Positions 1 through 10,379 of a DNA stretch of 64,000 bases are shown in pieces. The stretch's first letter is position 1. The number at the start of each line of letters is the position of its first letter. The notes under the pieces are model-generated. The model ran no database searches. It worked only from the letters and a program-made list of their open reading frames with translations, and was not told where the DNA came from. The position numbers were made by a program, and so were the translations under genes. The stretch is from Ephydatia muelleri (lineage: Eukaryota > Porifera > Demospongiae > Spongillida > Spongillidae), in contig JABACO010000133.1 in the NCBI GenBank assembly GCA_013339895.1, positions 24,842 through 88,841 of the forward strand, written 5' to 3'.

Positions 1-1269
1 GACTTTACACATTCACCAAATGCACGATTGTAAATCATTCATACTTAATAATAACAGACAAAAAGCAGCAGAATTTCAAATACATTGTATACATGTGTAG
101 CGACTGAGCAAGAGTGTACGTATATTGTCTTAATGCATTCGAAGCAGCCATGCATTATGCTTTAGCATAAATGATGCTTAATTCCAGCCATTGGGGAAGT
201 ATAGATTCCATCGTTGACATCCTGGATCAACTTGGCTCTTGAAAATAGACGTATTCCCTCAGATCGGGGTTAGGACAAGGTTTGAGGTGACGAGTGGAAG
301 GCAGAGGAGTGTTTAACCGATTATACGCGGAAGACGCAAATTTGCGTCCCGCAGCTCTGGCCGTACAGCATGCACTCCACGGCATTGCCAGTGGCTATTA
401 CGTATAGACGGCCGTAAAGTGTGATTGTTACCAACAGGTTCTTTGCAAAGTTAATTAAATAGCTATATCATACAGTCTTCATGTAGGGGGAGGGATGCAG
501 CAGATGAAGGTCTGACACTGCACACTCAGCGCACATACACGGCTATCAACACATTACTATATACGTACATTCAGCGTTTGCTACCAAAGCATCCCTAAGT
601 ATACAACCATGTATGCACCCACACACAACACAAAGTCCACTCAGCGTACAGCTACACGTATACGCTCTACCACGCAGCTACCTACATAACTACATACAAT
701 ACTAATGATCGTCTCTGGTTCAAAAGCGTTCACGTCGATCACAACTGCTGCAAAACAAAACCTCACAAGATCACAAATATTTAGGCTAAATTCTCTCCCA
801 AATATTCAGTCTACATGCATCATGCGGTACAGTACGGACGACTCTGATACTATATGCATGAAACTGAATATTACTATAACAATTCCACGTACAATCGGTT
901 AAAGATGATGGACCATGCAGGAGAACTGTCGATCGACATAGCGGAGGCAAAATCACGTTGCATGCGTATCAATTAATTGAACACCGAATAATTTATCATT
1001 GATTGGTCTGACAGGTCGGCCTATCAGGCCAGGCAGTCAGGCCGGCCGGCCTCAGGCCAGACCCCTGGCTGGCCTACGGCAACCCTGATTGAAACAAGCC
1101 TATTTACGACATTACACATGTATAATTATACACCCAATGTCTAGCCACAAAAGGCTGAGGCGTCTTTACTCATGCAGCGGCCTGATTACATGTCTTTGCA
1201 TTATTCGTACGCGTCACATTAGCCCCTCCTACCAGACCACCAGGCGTGGCTCCCTCAGTACCGTGAGTC
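1..1269. other. Upstream flank, no gene recognised
   Basis: No open frame here has recognisable content. The stretch holds a dispersed repeat (308-905, own entry). At about 1012-1075 there is a GC-rich run made of CAGGCC/GGCC words that can fold on itself and may be the end of a short mobile element. A promoter for the ankyrin-kinase gene would be expected near its right end, but I see no convincing core motif. Confidence 0.5.
308..905. repeat. Dispersed repeat, copy A
   Basis: Ordered blocks are shared with 31018-31580: GCGGAAGACGCAAATTTGCG, a TGTAGGGGGAGGG block, a CTGACACTGCACACTCAGCG block, a TCAAAAG...CGTCGAT...CAAGATCACA block and a CGGTACAGTACGGACG block. The order and spacing are kept, with many substitutions and small gaps. 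The second copy lies inside a TA-flanked element (30474-31930), so this is probably an older relic of the same family. No coding content is recognised. Confidence 0.7.
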
Positions 1270-1356
1270 ACGTGAGTGAATTTGCGTCGCCATTTTTATC
1301 TGGTCTTAGTGTGCTGTGTGAGTGTCGTACAGAATCTGAGGCAGAGTCTGAGAGGC

Positions 1357-1365
1357 ATGGGGCAA
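1357..1365 (+). CDS. Possible first coding exon (Met-Gly-Gln) of the ankyrin-kinase gene
   Basis: ATGGGGCAA is followed directly by GTAAGT, a strong splice donor, in phase 0. All ankyrin exons downstream also begin and end in phase 0, so this tiny exon would join in frame to the first of them (2766). The 90 bases upstream, after a CACGTGAGTG stretch, would be 5' untranslated sequence. An N-terminal Met-Gly could be a myristoylation site, but that is speculative. The support is only the start codon, the donor and the position; transcript data are needed to confirm it. Confidence 0.3.
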
Positions 1366-1410
1366 GTAAGTGACTACGGTTGGATTTTGATTTCCAGTGC
1401 ATTGATGGTC

Positions 1411-2690
1411 AGGGGCGGACGCAGGATTTAGAGTTAAAGGGGGCGCAAACAGGGGCGGATGCAGGAATTTGGTGAGGGGGGGGTCCGACATGAATAATTG
1501 ATGAAGGGGAGGGGCGCGCGCGAAGCGCGCGAAATTTTTTGGGTGCGCATATTTTTCCACAGATTGTACATGTAGGTGATTGGAAACTAAGGCATGCAAT
1601 CAACACCAATAAATGCGTGCCACTCCGTTACATTCTGGTTTCCAGACTATTGTGATTTTACGGATTAAAATGGCTGTGTTGTTACATGCATGCGCTTTTC
1701 TTTGCTATTTGAGCCATTTAAAATTTACCATCACATCAGTTCCATCCACCTGCTCCTCAATCGCACTGACTGGCCCTCTCATAGACTCTGCCGTCAGTGT
1801 GTGAAGAAAAGGTTATCGTACCAAGGCGCATCCGTTAGGTGATCGAGACAAAAGCAACATTATACACCATTTACAATCGTGCAAGTGAACAGCACCTCTC
1901 GCTCGTTTACTACTAGTAGGGAATTATCATTATGCCAAAATTGACGTTGACCGTTTCATCGCAGCAGATAAATAGACACGTGGGGTACAATAATGATATT
2001 CATAAACACGTGGCATAATAATGATATTCATGCTTGGCCCTGAGGGGGGGGGGGGGGTTACGACCCCGAACCCCCCCCCCCCCCCCTGTATCCGCCACTG
2101 GCAAAGGGCAGAGGGTACGAAAGGGGGGTGGCTGCGGGAGGGGGCGTTCCCCCATCCCGCTCCATCTAGGGGGTATGGGGGAGCGCTATAAGCTTCCGTC
2201 TGGAAGCCCCCGAAGCTTGCAAGTTCCGCGTTTTGAAGCTTCAAAACAATAAGGAATTTTAGCATGCAGGTTTTTAATTTTCACGTGATTGGATTCTCTA
2301 GTACTAGGTTTGACGTTCTTTTGACGCACAGCCGTTCACTTTCTCTCTAGCACGCTTCAGCTCAGGGGGGCCTTTACAGCAGTCTTATTATGATTTTTTC
2401 TTATCCGTGTATTAGGGGGGGGGGGGGGGGCGTGCGCTTTCCCTTCCCCCCCTAAATCTGCCACTGCTGGTGTGGATAACTCGAAACCCCAAATGAAGTA
2501 ATTCTTGTGTTATAATTGGATTAATTGATGGCCGATGCAACGTGTGTGCACACGTGATTAATCTGCAATGACGAGTTCTTTCCATTTTCATTAATCCTGT
2601 TGTTTCCCGCATATTGCTATAATGTACACGGAGGTGGTTATATCAGAGGCGTAGGAACAGGGGGGGAGGGGGGGGGGGGGGGTTACCCTA
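1411..2690. repeat. Cluster of short G-run repeats with GGCGGAT(G/C)CAGG-type ends
   Basis: Four short elements lie close together: about 1411-1560 (two CAGGGGCGGA(C/T)GCAGGA starts and a GCGCGCGAAGCGCGCG palindrome), 2036-2110 (G-run and C-run facing each other, ending CTGTATCCGCCACTG), 2405-2470 (G-run, ending AATCTGCCACTG) and 2645-2690 (GAGGCGTAGGAACAGG followed by a G-run). The CAGTGGCGGA...GGGG word is common at ends of short non-autonomous elements in invertebrate genomes. The open frames over these runs (glycine/proline rich) are not genes. Confidence 0.5.
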
Positions 2691-2765
2691 TTTACCATAC
2701 ATGCCCCAAGTCTCCGTATGTGAAACGCTTTTGTTTTTTAGTTTTGTTCCTTCACTCCTTAACAG

Positions 2766-2858
2766 ACTCCACTGTATGTGGTGAGTGAGAAGGGTGATTA
2801 TGATGGAGTGAAGAGGTTGTTGGGAGCAGGTGCTGACGTGAATGAAGCAAGATCTGAT
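2766..2858 (+). CDS. Ankyrin exon 1 (type B)
   Basis: The exon follows an acceptor ending in AACAG and is followed by GTAAGT. It has 31 open codons beginning TPLYVVSEKGDYDGVKRLL and ending GADVNEARSD. TPL, the KG turn, LL-GAGADVN and the phase-0 borders are ankyrin hallmarks. It is two to three residues shorter at the start than the matching exon at 4227. Confidence 0.7.
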
Positions 2859-3481
2859 GTAAGTGATATGATGTTTAAACTCTATGACACATGTGGGCAT
2901 AGCAGTTATAAATAAAAATAAATAAGCTATTACCAACAGTTTCAGCATGTGATCCAAAATTAAGTACACCACACTAGTGCTTCACAGTCCTATGTATACG
3001 GATCAAGTGTAGCCAGCAGAGACACAATTGCCTGTCCTCTTAGATCTCCTCCTTGATGAGTGCAGTGTACAGAGAAAATTGGTGTTAAGCTACTGTAGAT
3101 GTAATTAACTCTTTGAATGCCAAGTGCGTATATGCATGCACACACAACCGTTATGCCATTCATGCATGAGTTACATATTGCGTGCAAAAATGTTTTGATT
3201 AGTTACAGCTCTATGATGCACGCATAGCTTGCTGCACTTGTAACCATATAGCGTTCAAAGAGTTAATGAATGTGGATATTTCACAAGCGGACCACATTCA
3301 CACACAGTTTTGTCCAATGTCCAATTGCATGCTTTTCATGCATCCCTACATGTAGGGTAAGATGTGTACATTGTACATTGTTTTTGCAATCATAATGGCC
3401 CAAATTTTGGCAGTGAAAATTTGTTGATTCAGACCACTTTGCAGTGTCTAGTCTCTCGTTGTGATGACAGTTGTATTACAG

Positions 3482-3580
3482 GATGGTTGCAGTCCATTGT
3501 ACGCAGCAAGTTGTAATGGACATCTTGATGTAGTGAAGACACTATTGGAGGCTGGAGCTAATATCGATCAAGTCAATAAG
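3482..3580 (+). CDS. Ankyrin exon 2 (type A, intact)
   Basis: Exactly 99 nt (33 codons) lie between an acceptor (TATTACAG) and donor GTAGGT. It reads DGCSPLYAASCNGHLDVV then KTLLEAGANIDQVNK, a complete ankyrin repeat. It is the least decayed member of the type A exons multiplied downstream and probably resembles their common ancestor. The preceding intron end (TTATGATGACA-like, then TATT(A/G)CAG) is repeated before every type A exon. Confidence 0.8.
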
Positions 3581-4226
3581 GTAGGTGGCCATGTATGTAT
3601 TCAGTACCATTGTAAACATGTACGGTACATGGATGTATATGATAGCTTGTTCATGCCTGTACTCTTCTGGAGCCTGCAATGATGTAATACTTTGCTAGCA
3701 CTTTACAGATTTTACACAGGTCCATACTTTGCACATGTTATATTTATAAAAAGGAGCGTTTGGATGTAAAATGCAACAATTTGATGTTTATTTGGTCTTC
3801 GTATTATGTTCCTATTGCGTGTTACATGTGATGAAGTGATGGAGAAGATGAATAAGGAAAACCAAATAAATGGCGGATTTGAAGTGCCGAATTGGCACTC
3901 TACTAAAATGGCACCGTACAACGATGTGTACAGTTTTATGTACATATTTTATAGATTATATGCCAGCTGGCATATAAAGGCAATGCTTCGGTATAGTTTT
4001 CAAACGCTCGAACAAAAACCACGTCCACGGAGCCAATCCTACATAAGACCTACTAGCGTGGGTCTAGATACCACGTCCTTTCCCTCCCTCCACCCACTCC
4101 CCCCATCTCTCTTGACTCACACTGTTCTCCCTTGCATACATGTATTGCTATACATGTATATGTACATGGTGATGGAGTTGTATCCAAGTGTATGTTTGCT
4201 GTTTCGTTCCTTCACTCCTTTACCAG

Positions 4227-4328
4227 AACAACACAACTCCATTGTATGTGGCGAGTGAGAAAGGTCCCCATGATATTGTACAGACATTGTTGGGAGCAGG
4301 TGCTGATGTCAACATAGCAAGATCTGAT
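4227..4328 (+). CDS. Ankyrin exon 3 (type B, intact)
   Basis: 34 codons lie between acceptor TACCAG and donor GTAAGT. The exon begins NNTTPLYVASEKGPHDIV and ends LLGAGADVNIARSD. The upstream intron end (GTTCCTTCACTCCTT) is shared with the exon at 2766, so the two are duplicates. It pairs with type A exons to form alternating ankyrin repeats. Confidence 0.75.
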
Positions 4329-4524
4329 GTAAGTAGTGGGATGTTTATATAATGATATGCTTTAACTCGAACTATCACATGTGCGGGTATTCCCAAGTAC
4401 TTGTACGATTAGATCATAATACTGTACAATGGCACTGAAGCAGAATAACGTCAGTGTGATCACCTGGGACCTTAATAGGGAAACTTTATAATGTGTCAAG
4501 TGTGCATGCAACCTGATTTGGGAT

Positions 4525-4584
4525 CATGATGTAGTACAGACGTTGTTGGGAGCAGGTGCTGATGTGAACATAGCAAGATCTGAT
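4525..4584 (+). pseudogene. Partial type B ankyrin exon
   Basis: The last 20 codons of a type B exon (HDVVQTLLGAGADVNIARSD) are followed by GTAAGT, but the first ~14 codons and the acceptor are absent. The following intron repeats that after 4328 (GGGATGTTT..., TCACAT..TTATTCCCAAG). This shows a local ~256-bp tandem duplication that began within the exon. It probably cannot be spliced in as it stands. Confidence 0.75.
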
Positions 4585-5268
4585 GTAAGTGGTGGGATGT
4601 TTTTTTAATGATGTGCTCTAACTTGAACTATCACATATGGTTATTCCCAAGTTTTTATGTACTTGTACGATTAGATCATATTACTGTACAATGGCCAAGT
4701 GTGCATGCAACCTGATTTGGGATCATTTCCACGAAAAGGACCTAACGCATGTTTTTTCAAGATTTCAATTTTGTTTGACATTCTAAAGTCTGAAATGTCC
4801 CCTACACATTACTTCTTATGCACTGAGAATCGGTGTATCTATCATGGAGTTATAAGGCTGTAAATTTTTTATTAGCCAAACATTTCAATGCAAGCATTCA
4901 TTTCTATCGCACATACTGGAAATTTTAAACTGTATGTACTAGGTCCATTTTCGTCGAAACGATTACATATGTACATCTGTACATGTACAAGGGCAGTCCA
5001 ATTTACACAGTGGCCCAACTGCCAGTCCAAAATGGATCCCCTCCATGATGAGCGTGTGAGAGGGAAAAGAGTTAATTAAGTAAGACCATACCACTTTGAC
5101 ATGTACATGAAAACAACAGATTTTGTAAGCAATTTAGTACAGTGTGTTGTACAATTACTACTTTGCAAGTCGCTACAATTTTGTCACAACCATTGTCCAG
5201 AGAGACCAAGTTGTACAGTGAAAATTGGTCCACCCACACCTCTGGTTATGATGACATTTGTATTGCAG

Positions 5269-5366
5269 GATGGTCGGAGACCATGTACATTGCAAGTCTT
5301 AATGGACATCTTGGTGTAGTGAAGACACTAATGGAGGCTGGAGCAAACATCAATCAGACCAGTATG
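5269..5366 (+). pseudogene. Type A ankyrin exon with a one-base deletion
   Basis: It has the normal acceptor (TATTGCAG) and donor (GTAGGT) but is 98 nt instead of 99. A base is lost near the ATTGTA/CATTG region around 5284, so the reading frame changes inside the repeat. After the shift it still reads NGHLGVVKTLMEAGANINQ. Splicing it in would destroy the downstream frame; skipping it would not. Confidence 0.75.
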
Positions 5367-5399
5367 GTAGGTGTACATTATATTACATTCATTTAAACG

Positions 5400-7380
5400 A
5401 AGAGGATGTTCATGCACTCCCTCGTGATTCCATATATGGATGTATGACATTCCTGTTGGTGCAAGCAAGGAGTGTACCAGTTGAAAGACTCATTTTGAAT
5501 TCACCTTTGTACTTAGTTTGTTTACACAGTAACCACCAAGTGTTAATGATGTCATAACAGAGAGACACAAGAGCTATAAGCTAACTAACATTTTGTGTAT
5601 GCGTGTAAGAACCAAGGGGCTCATTTCCAATCTGCGTACTTTATCAATGCATCACTTTTGTTCCATACATGCCTATAGCTTATACCACAGCGCGTGGCCA
5701 TATGTACTGAAAGGTCAGAAAGGAATTTCTACCTTTTCAGTACATTTGGGCACGTGGTGGTAAGCTATAGGTATGCACAATAGTAATGCATATAATATAT
5801 GAGAGTGGGATGTCAATATGAGAGGGTGAGGTATTCAGGGTGGTACATTTTCATGTGGAATGACCCTGTTAGCTTCAGATGTGAGTGTGTCTGTGTGTGT
5901 GAGTATTTGTTCATGATGTGTAGGTGTGATCTGGTGTATACACCTACACTGTATGTAACTGTTACTGTGTGGTGATTGGGTGTAAATCTGTCAGCAGTGT
6001 GCCATCCAGTGCATGTAGCAGGTGCTTTAATTATTGAAGAACCAGGGCTACATGTAGATATGTACTACAGGTCATTCCAAGTCAAATCATCAGGCTTTAT
6101 GCCATCCTGTCTTCTCATGTGGAACACTTTTGTTATGAACAATTAGGTGTGTTGTTTAGGTCCTAAATTGTCAGCTAAGCCTCACCTTTAGATACACATC
6201 AAAGGCCTAGCTAAGCATACTATCCCTCCCCAGCATATAGCCACAGATCATAACCATCAAAAAGGTCTGGTTCTAAAAAGGTTTAGGGGTCTGGTTCCAG
6301 GCATGGTATACATGTATATTGGATTGGAGCAGCGACAGCAGTGTCTAGGAGTGGTCTACCCCCAGCAACGATCAAGAACCTAGGTAGATGGCGGAGTGAA
6401 GCCTACAAGGTGTACATGCGTCACCCTCTGACACAGCCCTAAGACAGTGCAGTCATAGCCTCAGCTCAGTAACATTTACACACTCACATTGGCACATGCA
6501 CATGTTGTATTTGTACTCCCATGCCTGGAACCATAAACACACCTTAAACCCTATTGGGGGTATATAGTTACACTATAACTTGGGCGGCACCCTCAGGGCT
6601 TCTACCCCAATAGCCACCTAACCATTGCCAGCGTAATGGTTTGGAACACAGGCCGACTCAAAGATAGCCAGCACTTGTCATTGGTCCCTGTTGGCTAGGT
6701 AGCAATCGTCCAGCTGTGGCTGTTGCCTGCCCCCTCAGTGGGCAAAACAGTGACAGTGAACATGGGCAGTAATCTCTGTGCATTACCCTGACAGCTACCA
6801 AATATCAGGCACACTTGTGAAAGGGAGCATCCCAGGGAAAGCATTAATTAGATATTATGTTGTTACCAACTTTGTTATCTTGTCCTGTTAGTCCTTGGTT
6901 GAAATCCTTAAGCACGAACATTATACAATCACTAATGGGCTTTTCATGCTGATAATGAAATATCTATTACGTTGAAAATGAAGTGGCAATTATGTTTGAA
7001 ATTATGCAACAAAATGTGTTACTCGAAAAGTTCATTCGTATAAATTGCCAGTTGAGAGAGTACATGTATTCAGTTCATACCCAAAAAATCCGTGCCAAGA
7101 GAAGGTATTAAATGAGAGAGAGAATAGCAAGTTGCTGGTACACTCTGGACGCCCTATCTGTTGTTGCCACAATTCTATACTCTTGTACCCACCTTCTGTA
7201 ACGTTTTGTGTATAGCCTATTTTCCTTCCCCTGGCTCTGTCCCTTCCCTCCCACCCATCTGTCATCTTACCCTCCACCTTTGACCTCCCTTTGTACAGAA
7301 ATGTTACATTGTCATATGTTATGTTTCAACACCCACCTCCACTTGTTCAGCCTCTAGTTATGATGACATTTGTATTGCAG
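5400..7380 (+). repeat. Intronic repeated unit, copy 1
   Basis: It contains, in order, blocks found again at 15790-16260, 23150-23530, 24500-24880, 38700-38960 and 56062-56690, then a short DIRS-like relic (6293-6532). A ~850-base block then leads into the next type A ankyrin exon and is found again at 20261-21123, 27347-28215 and 35795-36651. No other gene is recognised in it. Confidence 0.8.
6293..6532. mobile_element. DIRS-like fossil, short form
   Basis: The ends are the inverted word TGGTTCCAGGCATG and the sequence corresponds to the two ends of the longer DIRS-like elements at 17864-20260 and 24885-27346. Short forms of the same build lie at 34794-35794 and 56686-56927. It is a broken fossil with no coding part. 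Confidence 0.65.
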
Positions 7381-7410
7381 GATGGTTGCAGTCCATTGTA
7401 TGGAGCAAGT
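7381..7410 (+). pseudogene. Truncated type A ankyrin exon, cut by a MITE
   Basis: The first 30 bases (DGCSPLYGAS) follow a normal acceptor, then the exon stops a few bases before a palindromic insertion (7417-7596). The rest of the exon and its donor are missing. In sister copies the sequence right of the MITE (ACATGCTGAGCTATGAACC) lies well downstream of the exon, so the event also removed the exon end and early intron. Confidence 0.75.
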
Positions 7411-7416
7411 ACTATA

Positions 7417-7596
7417 CAGTACCGCTCGCGGGCAAGTTAAAAAAACTCGCGAGGTGTCGGATGGTTGACAGTATTTTGGCGAGCGCTAATCGAGTACCAC
7501 GCGTGTTACTGCGCATGCTAAGAACACTACTCGCGTTTTGCGAGGACCCATCCGACACCTCGCGAGTTTTTGTTAACTTGCCCGCGGACGGTACTG
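7417..7596. mobile_element. 180-bp palindromic MITE, Tc1/mariner-like
   Basis: It starts CAGTACCGCTCGCGGGCAAG and ends with the inverted match of that sequence. The inverted arms extend over more than 40 bases (to a CTCGCGAGGTGTCGGATGG word), with a short unrelated centre. The left flank is TA and the right flank TG, which fits a TA target with one change. It has no coding content. Its GC content is well above the surroundings. Confidence 0.8.
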
Positions 7597-8194
7597 TGCA
7601 TGTATTGAACATGCTGAGCTATGAACCTTGAGAAAAGCTTTGAACATATGTATGTCTTATCTTTCACATGCATTTAGTGTACATGTCTACTGTGTTGGGG
7701 CTGTTTGGTGTGTCATGTTGTATTCATGCTTGTGTATTGTAATTGCATGACAACTGTGCTGTGCAGGTCATTGGTGTGTTGCATGTCCAGCTGCAATGGT
7801 GTGCATTTGATTAATCTTACTTTATATAGGGTGTCTACGAAAGAATGCAAGAAAAGAAGCAGTGTTTAACTTTCATCGATCAGGATTGAGAGAAAATGTT
7901 TATCTCAATCCTGACAAAAGTTAAACGCTTATTTTGTTGCGTTCTTTTGTACACACATGGTATAATCAATGAACTATGTATTAGATGGGCATTCCGTATT
8001 AAAACACTGTAGCATCCATTCATCCAGATGCGTGTGTGCATATGTGTTGTGACTACGAGTACACGTGTGGTATGCAATAGTGCACGTGTGCATGTACACT
8101 GTACATGTAGATATGCATGTGAGAAGACTTCATAGTAATGGTGGTCTGTTATTCTAGACAGTACATGTACACTGTAGTTACACCTACATTCACA
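7597..8194 (+). repeat. Intronic repeated unit, post-exon block, copy 1
   Basis: Matches 21306-21890, 28398-29010 and 36845-37390 (ATGCTGAGCTATGAACC, TTGCATGTCCAGCTGCAATG and similar). It contains a hairpin MITE at about 7829-7958. It ends exactly at the target site of the hAT insertion at 8195. Confidence 0.75.
7829..7958. mobile_element. Small hairpin MITE, copy 1 of 4
   Basis: Outer arms GTGTCTACGAAAGAATGCAA and the inverted TTGCGTTCTTTTGTACACAC frame an inner perfect stem, CAGGATTGAGA/TCTCAATCCTG. Copies lie at about 21547-21673, 28649-28774 and 37074-37187 (the last damaged on its right side). All sit at the same place in the repeated intron unit, so they were carried along by unit duplication. 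Confidence 0.75.
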
Positions 8195-9165
8195 CAGTGA
8201 TGCCGCGGTTTGCCCGTCAACCGTGAAAACCGGCAAATCAGCCGATACGGTTGGCCTGACCGTGTCCGTGACCGCCAGAAAAGATGCATGACGTAATGTT
8301 GGTCGCGAATCACCGAACCGCCAGTTTTTTCAGCTAGATAGCCGGAACCGTCAAAAATTTACACGGTGACATATGTGCAATGCAACAATATTGACAATCA
8401 ATTTGCAGCTGCTTGTTTGCAAATCCTGCAATCCATTTGCAGCTGCTTCTTTGCAAATCTTGTTTAATTTGCAGCTGCTTGACGTGTTTGCAACGAACTG
8501 AACGTGTACAATGCAGATCTCGTGGCACTGACTTAATTGCATCATCCCACTCTAATCGCCAATAATGCATACATTAGTTAAGTTGTCAATGACGTAATGC
8601 TTGAGTATAGCCACTGAAATAAATGTATCTCTGACTCAAACAAGCAAATTAAAGAAATATAGTGTTGGAGGAATTGAAATGTTATCTGCAAGAGCCACGA
8701 CCAATTGGCGTGTGAACAATGCGATGGAGTGGTGGAGTGACCACGAAGTGAAGTTTCCACATGTTGCCTTGATGGCTCAAAAGTACTTGGCCATTCCTGC
8801 CTCAAGTGCACCCTCTGAGAGGGTATTCTCTCAACTTAAACTTATCGTGGAACGTAAACAGTGGCGTATGGATGGAGGAAGGGTTGAAGTGTTATCTTTC
8901 TGCGATGCAACAAAAACTTCAATGCATAACTTGTACTACTAAACGTACGTGTTCATGTCATTATTAATTAAATTTAATCAAACACATGTATATACGCGAT
9001 ATACGACGGTTCGTCCGTAACCGCTTCGATTTTTCCCGGTAACCGTCAACTTTGATCGGGTGGGTTGTATACGGTCAGCTACCGTCCGTGAAGGTGACCG
9101 GGACGATCCGGTACGGTTAGTCGTGATCGTGACCGGATCGATAATAGCTGATCGCGGCAACACTG
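8195..9165. mobile_element. hAT element, non-autonomous, perfect 8-bp target duplication
   Basis: Ends are CAGTGATGCCGCG and the inverted CGCGGCAACACTG. The flanking bases CATTCACA (8187-8194 and 9166-9173) are identical, as expected for hAT. Three sister introns (about 21884, 28998 and 37380) carry the uninterrupted site. It contains the C-terminal transposase relic at 8601-8942. Its ends hold repeated ACCGT/ACGGT words. Confidence 0.9.
8601..8942 (+). pseudogene. hAT transposase C-terminal fragment
   Basis: An open stretch ending in TAA shows the hAT dimerisation region: NAMEWWSDHEVKFPHVALMA, then YLAIPASSAPSERVFSQ. The W/FP...A-YL-IPA-SAPSERVFS pattern is the family signature. The catalytic N-terminal parts are absent, so the element cannot make transposase. 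It uses its own ends (8195, 9165). Confidence 0.85.
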
Positions 9166-9177
9166 CATTCACATATA

Positions 9178-9362
9178 CCGTAGAATACCAGATATAACGA
9201 CACCCCCCTCCGCCCCTTACGTGAGACCCTAAAAAAAAAAGCATGTTTTTGAAACGAGCGTATCTCCAAAACCCGTCACGCCACCACGTACCTTTTTCAA
9301 ACTCATATTTCGGTACCACTTCTTTCTTATAAAAACTTTAAAGGTACGTGGTGGCGTGACGG
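9178..9362. mobile_element. Fold-back insertion next to the hAT element
   Basis: Absent from the sister introns, where ACATATA continues to CATGTATCTTGC. It holds perfect 22-base inverted arms, CGTCACGCCACCACGTACC... at 9274-9295 and its complement at 9340-9361, around a 44-base loop. No terminal repeats or target duplication were settled, so the exact ends are approximate. Confidence 0.55.
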
Positions 9363-9369
9363 TACATGT

Positions 9370-10166
9370 ATCGATACATGTATCGCATCCATTTCCGTTT
9401 CCGTCCTCTTCTCTCCTCCCTTCCACCCCCTCCCCTTTCATGTATCTCTCTGCTTTCAGTATCGTACAGTGTATGTGCACGTATCAGTTGTTATGTATTC
9501 ATTCATACATTTGCAATGATAGCATTATTCTGAAGTACTCTCTTACTAACTTTGTCCTTGGAAACTGGTTCAAAGAACTCGCACTGGCAGCTTAGAATAT
9601 TGCTTGTACATTGTACATAGAGATAATTCCCTCAATTCAGTAACAAGGTTGACGATGTAACTACATGTACAGTACCACTGATGTGTTTTTGGGTTCGTGT
9701 GTAAATGTAAGCATGATGTCATTCAATGCATGTATTCTCACATCCCAGTCAGCATGTGGGCCATGTGCACCTGTATCCTAGTAGTTGTAATTAGAGCACT
9801 ACGGTCCACAGCCTTGTACGTCAGTCAGCTAGCAGTATGCACTTCATGGGTGTACATTGAATTCTGTGCATTTACTGTCAGGGGTAAATGTCCAGTGTAC
9901 ATGTCATTGTGATAATGGTCCGTATTAAACACGATACATATATGTGCACACAAGCTTACACACCTTGCCTCAACTAGGCTAGCTGTTTTTGATCTAGGTT
10001 GTACCAATCGTCTTGGAGCAATCGTAAATTTAATTGATAGGCCATTTTTGCATAAGGATTCCCCTGGCTTCTCCATGTACTTGATACCTATTGTACTGTA
10101 GCTATTTTTCCCAGTCCATTGTGTGTTGCCCACCAAATCGGTTACTGTAGTACATTGTGCACACTG
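9370..10166 (+). repeat. Intronic repeated unit, second block
   Basis: Matches 29037-29790 nearly throughout (for example GGTTCAAAGAACT, CAGTCAGCATGTGGGCCATG and AAGGATTCCCCTGGCTTCTC). It resumes after the foreign insertions at about 14990-15540. No gene is recognised. Confidence 0.75.
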
Positions 10167-10375
10167 CCACACACACACACACATACATACATGCACACAT
10201 ACATGCACACACATACATGCACACACATACATGCACACACACACATACACACACACACACATGCACACACACATGCACACACACACACACATGCACACAC
10301 ACACACATGCACACTGCCACACACACACATACATGCACACACATACACACACACATGCACATGTACACACACAGC
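10167..10375. repeat. CA-rich microsatellite
   Basis: ACAC with ATACATGC interruptions gives an approximate 12-14-base period (ACACATACATGC). Long open frames on both strands over it (Cys/Val or His/Thr only) are artefacts of the repeat. Confidence 0.9.
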
Positions 10376-10379
10376 CTTA

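Noticed and set aside
2034-2265. Open frames rich in Gly/Pro/Arg on both strands
   Set aside because: Created by G- and C-runs of short repeats.
3806-4258. 150-codon plus-strand open frame overlapping ankyrin exon 3
   Set aside because: It is in a different frame from the ankyrin exon, crosses its acceptor, and shows no domain; it is chance openness in the intron.
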